Source of the DNA: Rhodococcus sp. Z13 | Lineage (GTDB): Bacteria > Actinomycetota > Actinomycetes > Mycobacteriales > Mycobacteriaceae | Length of the DNA stretch: 64,000 nt | Reading direction: 5' to 3' | Assembly: GCF_025837095.1 (NCBI RefSeq) | Contig: NZ_CP107551.1 | Location: 1,098,352 to 1,162,351, forward strand | Shown here: positions 38,267 to 48,223 of the stretch, piece after piece | How the letters are laid out: each line of letters starts with the position of its first letter | Position numbering within the stretch: position 1 is the stretch's first letter | Translations under genes and position numbers: made by a program | Notes under the pieces: generated by a model | Databases searched by the model: none | Told to the model about the DNA's origin: nothing | The model's input: the letters and a program-made list of their open reading frames with translations, nothing else

Positions 38267-38368
38267 TCAGAAGTCCAGCGAGCTGGACAGAACCCCGAGC
38301 AGGTGCGACAGCGAGCTGATGGCCTGGCTGTCGGCGAGCAGGCCGATGATCGACTCGATCGATCCCAT
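38267..38368 (-). CDS. Small amphipathic peptide, PorA/PorH-like (copy 2)
   Basis: A 33-residue peptide starting MGSIESII and ending SSSLDF, with a strong ribosome site AAGGAGACGAAC before the ATG. It lies 135 bp upstream of its likely paralogue on the same strand. The start motif MGS-hydrophobic-E and the amphipathic helical pattern are shared. It is too short for most gene finders, but the ribosome site and paired arrangement support it. An 11-bp inverted repeat lies 64 bp upstream. Confidence 0.6.
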   Translation of the reverse strand: MGSIESIIGLLADSQAISSLSHLLGVLSSSLDF

Positions 38369-38431
38369 GTTCGTCTCCTTCAAGACAGAGGGAGGCACCC
38401 GACGCACATGCGTGGGGCCCGTGACATTGGA

Positions 38432-38459
38432 AAGTTCACGTATCGAGGTACGTGAACTT
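38432..38459. promoter_or_regulatory. 11-bp inverted repeat upstream of small peptide genes
   Basis: AAGTTCACGTA and its exact reverse complement are separated by TCGAGG. With no T-run, and with fumC already having its own terminator nearer its end, it looks more like an operator for the small peptide genes than a terminator. Confidence 0.5.
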
Positions 38460-38551
38460 AGGCGATGCTAACAGCACTTTTGTCCCTTTTGGCAAGAACT
38501 GTCCCGCTGCGTGTCCGAATCGGGGTATCCGGAGACGAGCATCACAGCGCG

Positions 38552-38579
38552 CGGCCCCGACCCGCAGAGGTCGGGGCCG
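38552..38579 (-). terminator. Terminator of fumarase gene
   Basis: A perfect 11-bp G+C stem (38552-38562 with 38569-38579) and a 6-base loop, 16 bp after the fumC stop. Confidence 0.75.
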
Positions 38580-38594
38580 ACGCGTGCTCTGCCG

Positions 38595-40010
38595 TCAGGA
38601 CTCCTCGTCCACCCGCGTCATCGCCAGCACATCGAGGCGGCGGTCCAGTTCCTCCTCGCTCAACCGGTCGCCGACGAGCCCGCGGTCCACCACCGCCTGA
38701 CGGATCGTCTTCTTGTCCCGCAGCGCCTCCTTCGCGACCGCGGCGGCCTCCTCGTATCCGATCGCGGAGTTGAGCGGCGTCACGATGGACGGCGACGACT
38801 CGGCGAGCGTGCGCAGATGCTCCTCGTTCGCGATCAGACCGCTCACGCACCGGTCGGCGAACAGCCGGGAGACGTTGGCCAGCAAGCGGATCGACTCGAG
38901 AACGTTGCGGGCCATCATCGGGATGTAGACGTTGAGCTCGAAGGCACCGGCGGCACCGCCCCACGCCACCGCGGCGTCGTTCCCGACGACCTGCGCGGCG
39001 ACCTGCGTGACGGCCTCGGGCAGAACGGGATTGACCTTGCCCGGCATGATCGAGCTGCCCGGCTGCAGGTCGGGAAGCCTGATCTCCGCGAGACCGGTGA
39101 GCGGCCCGGACCCCATCCAGCGGATGTCGTTGGCGATCTTCGTCAGCGACACCGCGATCGTGCGCAGCGCCCCGGACAGCTCGACCAGACCGTCGCGAGC
39201 GGCCTGCGCTTCGAAACGATTGCGGGCGGGCCGCAGATCGGACAGTCCCGTGGTCTCGACGAGCACCGCCACCACCCGCGGTCCGAAGTCCGCCGGGGCG
39301 TTGAGGCCCGTGCCGACCGCGGTCCCGCCGATGGGGAGCTCACCCAGGCGGGGGAGCGTCGCCTGCAGCCGCTCGATCCCCGCCTCGATCTGGCGGGCGT
39401 AGCCACCGAACTCCTGCCCGAGCGTCACCGGCACGGCGTCCATCAGGTGCGTGCGACCGGACTTGACGACGGTCCCCCACTCCTCGGCCTTCCCGGCGAG
39501 CGCACCGTGGAGGTGCCCGAGGGCGGGAACGAGGTCCTTGACCGTCGCCTCCGTCGCCGCGACGTGCGTCGCGGTGGGGAAAGTGTCGTTCGACGACTGC
39601 GACATGTTGACGTCGTCGTTCGGGTGGACCGTCACCCCGGCCTTCGCGGCGAGCGACGCGATGACCTCGTTGGCGTTCATGTTCGAGCTCGTACCCGAAC
39701 CCGTCTGGAAGACGTCGATCGGGAACTGGTCGTCGTGCTCACCGGCGGCGATCGCGTCGGCGGCGGCCACGATCGCCGCGGCCTTCGCCGGGTCGAGCAG
39801 ACCCAGTTCCTCGTTCACGCGCGCGCAGGCGCTCTTGAGCAGACCGAGCGCGCGGATCTGCGCGCGTTCGAGACCACGACCCGAGATCGGGAAGTTCTCG
39901 ACGGCACGCTGGGTCTGGGCGCGCCACAAGGCGTCGACCGGAACCCGGACCTCACCCATCGTGTCGCGTTCGATACGGAACTGCTGAGAAGACTGTTCGG
40001 TGTCGGTCAT
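38595..40010 (-). CDS. fumC: Class II fumarate hydratase
   Basis: A protein of about 471 residues of the fumarase/aspartase superfamily, converting fumarate and L-malate in the citrate cycle. The signature loop [23 protein letters not shown] and SGRTHLMDA are all present and full length. The ATG at 40010 follows GGAGG very closely; a GTG at 40019 is an alternative start. The gene has its own terminator and is separated from glpX by a hairpin repeat. Confidence 0.96.
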   Translation of the reverse strand: MTDTEQSSQQFRIERDTMGEVRVPVDALWRAQTQRAVENFPISGRGLERAQIRALGLLKSACARVNEELGLLDPAKAAAIVAAADAIAAGEHDDQFPIDVFQTGSGTSSNMNANEVIASLAAKAGVTVHPNDDVNMSQSSNDTFPTATHVAATEATVKDLVPALGHLHGALAGKAEEWGTVVKSGRTHLMDAVPVTLGQEFGGYARQIEAGIERLQATLPRLGELPIGGTAVGTGLNAPADFGPRVVAVLVETTGLSDLRPARNRFEAQAARDGLVELSGALRTIAVSLTKIANDIRWMGSGPLTGLAEIRLPDLQPGSSIMPGKVNPVLPEAVTQVAAQVVGNDAAVAWGGAAGAFELNVYIPMMARNVLESIRLLANVSRLFADRCVSGLIANEEHLRTLAESSPSIVTPLNSAIGYEEAAAVAKEALRDKKTIRQAVVDRGLVGDRLSEEELDRRLDVLAMTRVDEES

Positions 40011-40082
40011 GTCCTCCACGTTAGGTCGCCGGAACGCGCGAGGAGGGGCACTGCACGAAGAACTCGTCGCAGTACCCCTCCT

Positions 40083-40161
40083 CGCAGGAGCGGCGGTGCC
40101 ACAGTACCGCTCCCGCAGGAGCGGCGGTGCCGCAGTACCGCTCCCGCAGGAGCGGCGGTGG
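40083..40161. repeat. 31-bp tandem hairpin repeat between glpX and fumC
   Basis: Two complete 31-bp units (40083-40113 and 40114-40144, one base different) and a partial third follow each other directly; a degenerate piece precedes them. Across each unit junction CCGCTCC pairs with GGAGCGG over a short CGCA loop, so the array can fold into a row of hairpins. It sits after the glpX stop and may act as its terminator or as a REP-like element. Confidence 0.8.
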
Positions 40162-40196
40162 AATTCAGAGCCGCGGTGCAGTCGGACCGCGAAGGA

Positions 40197-41231
40197 TCAC
40201 GGCATGGGCGGCTGCGAGCCGTCGACCCCGTGGAAGTCGATCGACGAGAACTCGCTGAGCTTCTGCAGCCGGTGGTACGCCTCGATCATGCGCACCGTGC
40301 CCGACTTGCTGCGCATCACGATCGACTGCGTCTCCGCGCCACCGGCGGTGTAGCGGACACCGCGCAGCAGCTCACCGTCGGTGACACCGGTTGCGCAGAA
40401 GAAGATGTTCTCGCCGGTGACCAGATCGGTGGTGGTGAGGACACGGTCGAGATCGTGGCCGGCGTCGATCGCCTTCTGACGCTCGGCGTCGTCCTTCGGC
40501 GCCAGGCGGCCCTGCAGCGCACCACCCATGCAGCGCATCGCGGCCGCGGCGATGATGCCCTCGGGGGTACCACCGATGCCGAGCAGCATGTCGACACCCG
40601 AACCCGGACGGGCCGCAGCGATGGCGCCGGCGACGTCACCGTCGGCGATCAGACGGATGCGGGCACCCGCCTCGCGTACCTCCTTGATGATCTGCGCGTG
40701 GCGCGGACGGTCGAGGATCGTCACGGTCAGGTCGCCGTGCGCGATGTTCTTAGCCTTCGCGACGCGGCGGATGTTCTCCGCGATCGGGGCGGTGATGTCG
40801 ATGACGTCGGCGGCCTCGGGGCCGACGGCGATCTTCTCCATGTAGAACACGGCGGACGGATCGAACATCGCGCCGCGCTCGGCGACGGCGAGCACCGCGA
40901 TCGCGCCGGGAGCGCCCTTCGACATGAGGGTCGTGCCGTCGATCGGATCGACCGCGACGTCGCACAGCGGGCCGTCGCCGTTGCCGACCTCCTCGCCGTT
41001 GTACAGCATGGGCGCTTCGTCCTTCTCGCCCTCACCGATCACGACGACACCCTGCATCGACACCGAGCTCACCATGTGCCGCATCGCGTCGACAGCGGCA
41101 CCGTCGCCGCCTTCCTTGTCGCCGCGTCCGACCCAGCGGCCTGCCGCCATCGCCGCGGCCTCTGTGACGCGAACCAGTTCGAGTGCGAGATTTCGGTCCG
41201 GAGCTTCGCGGCGTGGGGTGCTGGCCGTCAT
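40197..41231 (-). CDS. glpX: Class II fructose-1,6-bisphosphatase
   Basis: A 344-residue GlpX-type phosphatase of gluconeogenesis; mycobacteria and relatives use this class as their main enzyme. [13 protein letters not shown], the metal-site DPIDGTT, and GIGGTPEG are present. GAGGCAGTAGCCC precedes the ATG. It is divergent from the DUF4245 gene and upstream of fumC, an order common in mycolic-acid bacteria. Confidence 0.96.
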   Translation of the reverse strand: MTASTPRREAPDRNLALELVRVTEAAAMAAGRWVGRGDKEGGDGAAVDAMRHMVSSVSMQGVVVIGEGEKDEAPMLYNGEEVGNGDGPLCDVAVDPIDGTTLMSKGAPGAIAVLAVAERGAMFDPSAVFYMEKIAVGPEAADVIDITAPIAENIRRVAKAKNIAHGDLTVTILDRPRHAQIIKEVREAGARIRLIADGDVAGAIAAARPGSGVDMLLGIGGTPEGIIAAAAMRCMGGALQGRLAPKDDAERQKAIDAGHDLDRVLTTTDLVTGENIFFCATGVTDGELLRGVRYTAGGAETQSIVMRSKSGTVRMIEAYHRLQKLSEFSSIDFHGVDGSQPPMP

Positions 41232-41410
41232 GGGCTACTGCCTCCTGAGAATTTACGGTCGACGCAGTGCGTCGGCAGCGGAGCGGCCACCGGGGGCGGC
41301 CGCACGATCCGTGTGTGTCGCGTGGCTATTGTCTCACCACGGCCGTTCGTGCGGGCTGTCGGATCCGACCGCCTTCACCGTCGCCTCGGTGCAGCTGTCA
41401 GACTGGACGC

Positions 41411-41980
41411 GTGGCATCCAACAAACCTCGCATTCTGCAGGGCACGCGCGACATGATGTGGTCGCTGGTCGCGCTGCTCGTGCTGTGCATGCTCATCGCT
41501 GCGATCGCCAGCCAGTGCGAATTCAAGCCGGGTGGTCCCACCGCCGGGCCGGCGCCGACCTTCGACATCGACGCCGGGCTCGACTACGACGCGAAGGAAC
41601 TGGGGTTCCCGATCCGCCACCCCGAGGTGCCCGAGGACTGGCAGCCGAACTCCGGTAGCCGCAGCATCATCTCCGGCGCCGAGGGCGGCGACTCGAGCAC
41701 CGTCGGGTTCATCACCCCCGGCGGCCGCTACGTGCGGTTCACGCAGTCGGACGCCGGTGAGGACGAACTCGTGCGGTTCGTCGCCGGCGGACCCCGCACC
41801 GCCACCGACGTCCGTGCGATCGACGGCCGCGACTGGGTGGTCTACGGCGGCGAGGACGTCGAGGCGATCTGGGTGTCCGACTTCGGGGACGTGCGCATCC
41901 TGATCGGCGGATCCGGCGATCAGGAGGAGTTCACGCTCCTCGCCGCGGCGGCCGGCCGGGCGGAGCCGCTCCAGTCCTGA
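41411..41980 (+). CDS. DUF4245 membrane-anchored protein
   Basis: A 189-residue protein with one transmembrane helix (about 18-36) after a short basic cytoplasmic start, then an extracytoplasmic domain with PEVPEDWQPNS and WVVYGGEDVEAIWVS. It matches the DUF4245 family, which is regularly found opposite glpX in actinobacteria; its function is unknown. The GTG at 41411 begins VASNKPRILQG. Confidence 0.85.
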   Translation: MASNKPRILQGTRDMMWSLVALLVLCMLIAAIASQCEFKPGGPTAGPAPTFDIDAGLDYDAKELGFPIRHPEVPEDWQPNSGSRSIISGAEGGDSSTVGFITPGGRYVRFTQSDAGEDELVRFVAGGPRTATDVRAIDGRDWVVYGGEDVEAIWVSDFGDVRILIGGSGDQEEFTLLAAAAGRAEPLQS

Positions 41981-42070
41981 CGCCGCGTTGAGCACTGTTG
42001 CGCTGAGCACTGCTGCGCTGGACACTGCCGCGCCGGACTCTGCGGCTCCGGCCCGACCCGCCACAGGTCA

Positions 42071-42346
42071 TCACTCGTCGAAGTCGTCCTCGTCCGTGTA
42101 GTCGTCCTCGTCGACCTCGGCCAGCACCCGCTCGACGCGTTCCCGCGCCCCCGCGAGGTGCTCCTCGCAACGCTTGGCGAGCGCCTCGCCGCGCTCCCAC
42201 AGCTGCAGCGAGTCGTCGAGGTCGAGGCCGCCCTGCTCGAGCATCTTCACGACGTTGACGAGCTCGTCGCGCGCGCGTTCGTAGCCGAACTCCCGCACGT
42301 CGGCATTGGGGTCACCCGCCGGAGTTCCGGCCTGCGTATCGGTCAC
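42071..42346 (-). CDS. xseB: Exodeoxyribonuclease VII small subunit
   Basis: A 91-residue coiled-coil protein. [19 protein letters not shown], followed by the conserved [12 protein letters not shown], is the XseB core. Several small subunits bind XseA to form exonuclease VII, which degrades single-stranded DNA. The C-terminus is very acidic. It follows xseA by 13 bp. Confidence 0.93.
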   Translation of the reverse strand: MTDTQAGTPAGDPNADVREFGYERARDELVNVVKMLEQGGLDLDDSLQLWERGEALAKRCEEHLAGARERVERVLAEVDEDDYTDEDDFDE

Positions 42347-42359
42347 TGTCCTCGTCTTC

Positions 42360-43604
42360 CTACCGTTCGTGTCCCATGACGGCTGCGCGGGCGGCACCGT
42401 CGGCCACCCGCACCCGCAATTGTGTGCCGATGGGCATCTCGTCGAGCGCGCGCACCACCTCGGGGTCGCCGCCCGGCACGATCCGCTGCACCACCGCGTA
42501 GCCACGCGCCAGCGTCGCGGCCGGTCCCAGCGTCGCCAGGCGGGCGCCCAGGTGTTCCAGGTCCGACGACTCGGCGGCGATCAGCCGCCCCACGTCGCGT
42601 CGCCCCGCCTCCCGCAGCCGGTCGATCTCGTCGTACCGCCGGTCGAGATCGCGGAAGGGCGCCGCCAGCACCGGGCGGCCCCGCAGCTGCGCGATCACGT
42701 GTTCCTCCCGGCGCACCCAGTTGCGCAGCGCCGCCGCGGACCGGGCCCGCAGTTCGTCGACGAGGTCCTGCTCGGCGACGGCGTCCGGCACCACCAGCTT
42801 GGCGGCGTCGGTGGGGGTGGCGGCCCGCAGGTCGGCAACGTGATCGCAGAGCGGACTGTCCGGCTCGTGCCCGATCGCGCTGACCACCGGTGTCGTGCAC
42901 GCCGCGATCGCGCGGCACAGTGCCTCGTCGGAGAACGGCAGCAGGTCCTCGACGCTGCCGCCACCGCGGGCCAGGACGATCACGTCCACGTCCGGGTCGG
43001 CGTCGAGCGCCTCGAGGGCGTCGATGATCTGCGGTACCGCCGTCGGTCCCTGCACCGTGGCGTGCCGGACGTCGAACCGCACCGCCGGCCAGCGGCGCCG
43101 CGCCACCGACAGGACGTCGCGTTCGGCGGCGCTGCCACGGCTGGTGATCAGCCCGATGCGCTGCGGCAGGAACGGCAGGGGGCGCTTGAGCCGGGGATCG
43201 AACAATCCCTCCGCCGCCAGCAGCGCCCGCAACCGTTCGAGTCGTGCGAGCAGCTCACCGATACCGACGGCCCGGATCTCCGTCACCCGCAACGCCAGGC
43301 TGCCCCGGCCGGGCCAGAACGTCATCTTGCCGAAGACCACCACCCGGCTGCCCTCGGTGAGCGGCACCGGCGCCTGCTGCAGCAGCTGCGGTGAACAGGT
43401 CACCTGCAGCGACATGTCGACCGAGGGGTCGCGCAGGGTCAGGAACGCCGTGCGTGTCCCGGGCCGGGCGTTGATCTGCGTGATCTGTCCTTCGACCCAG
43501 ATGGTGCCGAGCCGGTCGATCCACCCGGCCACCTTCTGAGCCACGGTCCGCACCGGCCACGGCTGCTCGGGGGAGTTCGGCCGTCCGGCCTGCCCTTCCG
43601 TCAC
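42360..43604 (-). CDS. xseA: Exodeoxyribonuclease VII large subunit
   Basis: A 414-residue catalytic subunit. An N-terminal OB fold (about 20-115; [13 protein letters not shown]) is followed by the nuclease domain with [33 protein letters not shown] and [11 protein letters not shown]. The GTG start overlaps the stop of the upstream lipid-droplet gene. The coding order is lipid-droplet gene, xseA, xseB. Confidence 0.95.
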   Translation of the reverse strand: MTEGQAGRPNSPEQPWPVRTVAQKVAGWIDRLGTIWVEGQITQINARPGTRTAFLTLRDPSVDMSLQVTCSPQLLQQAPVPLTEGSRVVVFGKMTFWPGRGSLALRVTEIRAVGIGELLARLERLRALLAAEGLFDPRLKRPLPFLPQRIGLITSRGSAAERDVLSVARRRWPAVRFDVRHATVQGPTAVPQIIDALEALDADPDVDVIVLARGGGSVEDLLPFSDEALCRAIAACTTPVVSAIGHEPDSPLCDHVADLRAATPTDAAKLVVPDAVAEQDLVDELRARSAAALRNWVRREEHVIAQLRGRPVLAAPFRDLDRRYDEIDRLREAGRRDVGRLIAAESSDLEHLGARLATLGPAATLARGYAVVQRIVPGGDPEVVRALDEMPIGTQLRVRVADGAARAAVMGHER

Positions 43605-44323
43605 TTGTTACGCGCGGTCGAGATCCGGTTGGACAGCATCGTCACGAACGGAGGACGCGCGGCGTGGGAGTTCTCGTAGTCGAGCAGCGTCGTCAGTTCC
43701 TCCACCGAGAGCGTGCGCAGGCGGGCGCGCAGCTGGGCGAGGGTCAGCGAGTCGTAATCGAGGTACTCGACGATCTCGGGACGGTCGCCCGCGGCCTCGG
43801 CCGCCGCTTTCTTCGCGGTGGACGTGGCCTTCTTCGCGGTGGACTTCGTGCCGGCCGTCTTCTTCGCGGCCTTCCGGGCCGGGGCCTTCGGTGCCGCGGC
43901 AGGAGCGCTCGCGGCATCGCCGGTGGGCTTCGCGCCGGAGTCGCCGTTCTCCGTCGCCGGCGGGATCGAGTACAGGGCGAAACGCCCGGTCGCAGCATGG
44001 GGGGTCTCGGCGCCGACCTTCGTGGCGGTCTCGGTCGCCGTCGTCCGGGGCGTGGTAGCCGGCGCCGCACCACCGGAGGTGTCGTCGTCGAAGGTCGCCC
44101 ATCCGGCCGTCTCCTCCGGCGCGGCACCGAAGATCTCGAAGACCTGGTCGCCCTTGATCGCCAGCGAGGTCAGGACCTGCTGCACACGCATCGTGGTCTG
44201 CAGGATCTGGCTGACCGTCGTCATCGGCAGCGACACGGCGGTGCTCGGCAGTTTGAGGGTCTCTTCGTATGCGGTGACTGCCACGCCGGCAGCCACCCGC
44301 GCCAGGAACGGAGGACGGATCAT
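43601..44323 (-). CDS. Lipid-droplet-associated protein (MLDS type)
   Basis: A 240-residue protein. The N-terminal 70 residues form an amphipathic, apolipoprotein-like region ([16 protein letters not shown]), the middle is Ala/Thr-rich, residues about 150-185 are a Lys/Ala histone-H1-like tail ([12 protein letters not shown]), and the C-terminus has a conserved [17 protein letters not shown]. In R. jostii the MLDS protein coats triacylglycerol droplets and has been shown to tether them to DNA. The conserved place between xseA and ispH supports this call. Confidence 0.82.
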   Translation of the reverse strand: MIRPPFLARVAAGVAVTAYEETLKLPSTAVSLPMTTVSQILQTTMRVQQVLTSLAIKGDQVFEIFGAAPEETAGWATFDDDTSGGAAPATTPRTTATETATKVGAETPHAATGRFALYSIPPATENGDSGAKPTGDAASAPAAAPKAPARKAAKKTAGTKSTAKKATSTAKKAAAEAAGDRPEIVEYLDYDSLTLAQLRARLRTLSVEELTTLLDYENSHAARPPFVTMLSNRISTARNK

Positions 44324-44425
44324 GCCCCAAGCCTGCACGAAGATCGTCCCGATTGGTAGCGGAGAACACAGCGGAGCTGCCGGAGCAGAGGAGCCCGCCA
44401 CCCGTACGCCCCGTACTCTGGTGGT

Positions 44426-45424
44426 ATGTCTGCGCCTGTTCCACTGCAAGTCGGGATCACACGGTCCGCCGGTACCTCCGCCTCCGGAAAGCGCGTCCTG
44501 CTCGCCGAACCCCGCGGTTACTGCGCCGGCGTCGACCGCGCCGTCGAGACCGTGGAGAAGGCGCTGGACAAGTACGGGGCGCCGATCTACGTCCGCAAGG
44601 AGATCGTCCACAACCGCCACGTCGTCGACACCCTCGCCGACCGCGGCGTGATCTTCGTCGACGAGACCGATGAGGTCCCCGAAGGGGCGGTCCTGGTGTT
44701 CTCCGCCCACGGTGTGTCCCCGGCCGTGCACGAGGCCGCGGCCTCCCGCAGCCTGCGCACCATCGACGCGACCTGCCCGCTGGTGACCAAGGTCCACCAG
44801 GAGGCCAAGCGCTTCGCCCGCGACGACTACGACATCCTGCTCATCGGCCACGAGGGCCACGAGGAGGTCGAAGGAACCGCCGGTGAGGCCCCCGACCACG
44901 TGCAGCTCGTCGACGGACCCGACGCCGTCGACTCGGTGACGGTGCGCGACCCCTCCAAGGTGATCTGGCTCTCCCAGACCACTCTCAGCGTCGACGAGAC
45001 CATGGAGACGGTGCAGCGTCTGCGCCGGAAGTTCCCGCAGCTGCAGGACCCGCCGAGCGACGACATCTGCTACGCCACCCAGAACCGGCAGGTCGCGGTG
45101 AAGGCGATGGCGCCCGAATGCGATCTGGTGATCGTGGTCGGCTCGCGCAACTCGTCGAACTCCGTGCGGCTCGTAGAAGTGGCGCTCGGTGCGGGCGCGA
45201 AGGCCGCGCACCTGGTGGACTACGCCAAGGAGATCGAACCGGCATGGCTCGAGGGCGTCGAGACCATCGGCATCACCTCGGGTGCATCGGTGCCGGAGAT
45301 CCTCGTCCAGGGCGTTGTCGAGTTCCTCGACCAGCACGGCTTCCACGACGTGCAGACGGTGACCACCGCCAACGAGACCCTGGTGTTCGCGCTGCCGCGT
45401 GAGCTGCGTGCATCGCGCCGCTGA
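44426..45424 (+). CDS. ispH: 4-hydroxy-3-methylbut-2-enyl diphosphate reductase
   Basis: A 332-residue IspH (LytB), the last enzyme of the methylerythritol phosphate pathway, giving IPP and DMAPP. The three cysteine ligands of the [4Fe-4S] cluster are Cys33 (PRGYCAGV), Cys117 (DATCPLV) and Cys215 (DDICYATQ). [17 protein letters not shown] and [10 protein letters not shown] are also kept. It is divergent from the lipid-droplet/xse operon. Confidence 0.96.
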   Translation: MSAPVPLQVGITRSAGTSASGKRVLLAEPRGYCAGVDRAVETVEKALDKYGAPIYVRKEIVHNRHVVDTLADRGVIFVDETDEVPEGAVLVFSAHGVSPAVHEAAASRSLRTIDATCPLVTKVHQEAKRFARDDYDILLIGHEGHEEVEGTAGEAPDHVQLVDGPDAVDSVTVRDPSKVIWLSQTTLSVDETMETVQRLRRKFPQLQDPPSDDICYATQNRQVAVKAMAPECDLVIVVGSRNSSNSVRLVEVALGAGAKAAHLVDYAKEIEPAWLEGVETIGITSGASVPEILVQGVVEFLDQHGFHDVQTVTTANETLVFALPRELRASRR

Positions 45425-45438
45425 AGTAGCGAGGGAGT

Positions 45439-45455
45439 GGTCGCGTACCGCGACC
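45439..45455. terminator. Possible weak terminator between convergent genes
   Basis: GGTCGCG and CGCGACC form a 7-bp stem with a 3-base loop in the 42-bp gap between ispH and the DUF6542 gene. Confidence 0.4.
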
Positions 45456-45466
45456 CTGCGAGTGAC

Positions 45467-46426
45467 TCAGTCCTCGTAGCGGTCGCGGTACCGCACGCGC
45501 GGCGCCGGGTAGTCCTGGGTCGGCACCACTGCCGTGACCTCCGCCTCCGGAACCGCGGGACGGCGAACCGGCTGACGGCGCTCGTCGACGGGTGGGTAGT
45601 CGGCCGGCCGGTAGTCCACGGGACGGACCGGTGCCTGCCTCGGCTCGCCCCGGTACTGCTGCGCCGGCTCGGCAGCGCGGTAGGCGGCGGGCTCGGTCGG
45701 GCGCGGCGCACGGTCCTGTTCCGCCCGCCGCGGCCGTGCCGCGAGAGCAGGGTCCTCGTGCATCCGATCGGAGCGCGACCGGCGCCGGGCCCGGGTGTCC
45801 GTGACGTCCCGGACGGACGCCTTCTCCGGCGCACCGTTCCTGCTGCGTCCTCGGCCCCGAGCGTCCACCGGCGACGCAGCGGCGGCCGGGTCGGCCCCGC
45901 GGGAGCGCGCCTCACCGGCGAACCGTGCCGGCCGGCGGGCGGCAGCGGGCTGCGCGGCGCGGTTGCGGGGCGCACGGGCCCGCACCGCCACGTTGTTCCT
46001 GGTCACGAAGATCCGGAAACCACCCACCGCCAGCACCAGCAGGGTGGCCAGCAGCATCGCGGGAAAACGGTTCACCAGGGGATACGCCACGTTCAGGGCG
46101 AGATCCTTCCACCCCGTCGTGCTGCCGGAGGAGACGAACTCCTGGCCGACCGGAACCGCGGCGAGCAGCAGCAACGGCGGTTGCACCATCGCACTGAACA
46201 GACCGCGGTAGCGCACCGCCACCGCGGCGGCGACGCAGCCGAGCACGTAGAAGACGGTGAACGCGGTGGTGAGTTCGTTCCCGCGTGCGCTGTCGATCAG
46301 CACCCCGACGAACGTCGTTCCCGCTGCGATCGCGAGTGCACCCCACCAGGGCACGCCCGGCACCGTGGGAACCAACGACCGCATGTCGAGCGGCACCGCC
46401 GAGCGAGCACGTTGGGTTGCAGACAC
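45467..46426 (-). CDS. DUF6542-type membrane protein with disordered Arg-rich tail
   Basis: A 319-residue protein with four hydrophobic segments in the first 170 residues (VPWWGALAIAAG, FYVLGCVAAAVAV, MVQPPLLLLAAVP, LLATLLVLAVGGF), followed by about 150 residues rich in Arg, Pro and Ala, probably disordered and cytoplasmic. I place the start at the GTG at 46426, beginning VSATQRARS, because TAATGT 7 bases before it can be the -10 of a leaderless transcript. The frame stays open upstream, but that part is the remnant of rmuC. Confidence 0.8.
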   Translation of the reverse strand: MSATQRARSAVPLDMRSLVPTVPGVPWWGALAIAAGTTFVGVLIDSARGNELTTAFTVFYVLGCVAAAVAVRYRGLFSAMVQPPLLLLAAVPVGQEFVSSGSTTGWKDLALNVAYPLVNRFPAMLLATLLVLAVGGFRIFVTRNNVAVRARAPRNRAAQPAAARRPARFAGEARSRGADPAAAASPVDARGRGRSRNGAPEKASVRDVTDTRARRRSRSDRMHEDPALAARPRRAEQDRAPRPTEPAAYRAAEPAQQYRGEPRQAPVRPVDYRPADYPPVDERRQPVRRPAVPEAEVTAVVPTQDYPAPRVRYRDRYED

Positions 46427-46433
46427 AACGTAG

Positions 46434-46439
46434 ACATTA
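46434..46439 (-). promoter_or_regulatory. -10 element for a leaderless DUF6542 transcript
   Basis: TAATGT on the reverse strand lies 7 bases before the GTG start, and no ribosome site is seen. That is the geometry of leaderless genes in actinobacteria. Confidence 0.5.
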
Positions 46440-46440
46440 G

Positions 46441-47003
46441 CGCGCGAAGGTCGGCTCGCCTCGTCGACAGGACCGTCGGCACCCGTTCTCTCCGCCGGCG
46501 TGCTGCGCCGCGGCCAGGCGTCCACCCGGTGCACCTCCGGCACCTCGCCGTCGAATATCTCCAGGTCGTGGAGCCTGCGGGCGGTCACACCCAGCCGGCT
46601 GTCCACCGACGACACCGTGAGATCGAACGAGTCGACGGCCTTTTCCGATTGGGTGCCGTGCCGGTCGGGATGCGTGGCCACGACACCGAGCCGTCGGTAC
46701 AGCTCCGACGGAGCCTGTGGACGGTCGCCACGTCGCGCGAGAGCGACTCCTGCCGCCAGGTGTGGGCGATGGTCCGCAGCAACGCCACCAGTGTGGTCGG
46801 GGTGGCGAGGATCACGTTCTGCCGGAAGGCGTATTCGAGCAGATCCGGATCCGCGCCGGCTGCGCCTCCGTGCGGGCGGCCCGGTCCCCGTCGCGCGCGG
46901 CCCGCAGCGGCCACCCGAGCACGGTGCCGAGGCAGAGGGTGACGATCAGGCCGAGCGCCGTGAGTGCCGTCATGGGGCGGGTGATGCCGGAGGAGACCGA
47001 CAT
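46441..47003 (-). pseudogene. rmuC: Decayed DNA recombination protein RmuC
   Basis: Three RmuC pieces are readable in order but in different frames. A start at 47003 (MSVSSGITRP, one membrane helix, then Arg/Ala coil) gives the N-terminus. Near 46,855 the frame changes and DPDLLEYAFRQNVILATP plus LLRTIAHTWRQE follow, a conserved late RmuC motif. Near 46,712 it changes again to ELYRRLGVVATHPDR and VDSRLGVTARRLHDLEIF, the C-terminal motif. The long coiled-coil and the core between the first two pieces are missing, so this is a frameshifted, internally deleted pseudogene. The remaining frame runs into the DUF6542 gene. Confidence 0.85.
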
Positions 47004-47050
47004 CACCCGGCACCCGGAGTTGTCGGGCGGGTCCTCTACCGTCTGACCAC

Positions 47051-48223
47051 ATGCGGATCCTGCACACCTCCGACTGGCACATCGGCCGCACCTTCCACGG
47101 TGTGGACCTGCTCGCCGACCAGACGCGCGTCCTGCGCGCAATCGCGGAGCTGGTCACCGAACGGGGGATCGATGTGGTGGTCGTACCCGGCGACGTGTAC
47201 GACCGCTCCATTCCCTCCTCGGACGCCGTCGCGGTGTGCAACGCGGGCTTCGAGGCCATCCGCGAGGCCGGCGCCGTCATCGTCGCGACCTCCGGCAACC
47301 ACGACTCCCCGGTCCGGCTCGGTGCCGGCGCGGCCTTCGCCGCCCACGGCGGGCTGCACCTGATCACCCGTGTCTCGCAGATCGACAACCCGGTCGTCCT
47401 CGACGACGAGTACGGTTCCGTCCTCTTCTACGGCATCCCCTATCTCGAACCGGAGATCACCCGCGCCGAGCTCGGGGTGCCCGGCGCGCGCTCGCACCAG
47501 GAGATCGTCGACGCCGCGATGGACCGGGTGCGGGCCGACGCCGGGCGCCGCGGCGGACGCACCGTCGTGCTGGCCCACGCCTTCGTCGTCGGCGCCGAAC
47601 CCAGCGAGTCCGAACGCTCCATCTCCGTCGGCGGTGTGGAGACGGTCTCGGCCTCGTCGTTCGACGGCGCCGACTACGTCGCCCTCGGGCACCTGCACTC
47701 GCCGCAGACCGTCGCCGAGACCGTCCGTTACTCCGGCTCCCCGTTGCCGTACTCGTTCGGTGAGCGCACCCACCGCAAGGCGGTGTTCGTCGTCGACCTC
47801 GACGCCTCCGGCGTGACCGCGGTCGATCGCGTCGACCTGCCGGTGGTCCGGGGTCTGAGCCGGCTCGAGGGCACCCTCGACGAGTTGCTCGCCGATCCCG
47901 CCCACGCCGAGGCCGAGGACCACTACGTCTCCGCGGTGCTCACCGACCCGATCCGCCCGCTCGACGCGATGCGCCGGCTGCAGGAACGCTTCCCCTTCGC
48001 GGTGCACGTCGAATGGCAGCGACCCGCCGGGAGCACCGAGGGCAGCTACCGCGACAAGGTGCGCGGACGCAGCGACCGGGAGATCGCCGCGGCCTTCCTC
48101 ACCGATGTGCGCTCCGATCCGTCCGCGCGGGAACTCGGCTGGATCGACGAGGCGCTGCGCGAGGTCGACCGCCGTCGCGGAGTGGGGGAGGCCGCCGGAA
48201 CCGTGCGGACGGACGTGGCATGA
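47051..48223 (+). CDS. sbcD: SbcD nuclease subunit
   Basis: A 390-residue Mre11-type metallophosphoesterase. The phosphodiesterase motifs HTSDWHIGR, VPGDVYDR, TSGNHDSP, LAHAF and ALGHLHSP are intact. With SbcC it forms a complex that opens DNA hairpins and degrades double-stranded ends. It starts 48 bp from the rmuC remnant, and its stop overlaps the sbcC start (ATGA). Confidence 0.95.
   Translation: MRILHTSDWHIGRTFHGVDLLADQTRVLRAIAELVTERGIDVVVVPGDVYDRSIPSSDAVAVCNAGFEAIREAGAVIVATSGNHDSPVRLGAGAAFAAHGGLHLITRVSQIDNPVVLDDEYGSVLFYGIPYLEPEITRAELGVPGARSHQEIVDAAMDRVRADAGRRGGRTVVLAHAFVVGAEPSESERSISVGGVETVSASSFDGADYVALGHLHSPQTVAETVRYSGSPLPYSFGERTHRKAVFVVDLDASGVTAVDRVDLPVVRGLSRLEGTLDELLADPAHAEAEDHYVSAVLTDPIRPLDAMRRLQERFPFAVHVEWQRPAGSTEGSYRDKVRGRSDREIAAAFLTDVRSDPSARELGWIDEALREVDRRRGVGEAAGTVRTDVA

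Noticed and set aside
38432-38459. Terminator of fumC
   Set aside because: A shorter, G+C-rich hairpin lies directly after the fumC stop, and this repeat is placed as an operator for the small peptide genes.
40083-40161. CRISPR-like array
   Set aside because: Repeats are directly adjacent with no spacers, and only about 2.5 copies are present.
46427-46681. Upstream extension of the DUF6542 gene
   Set aside because: Its residues match the RmuC C-terminus, so the open frame is left over from the pseudogene.
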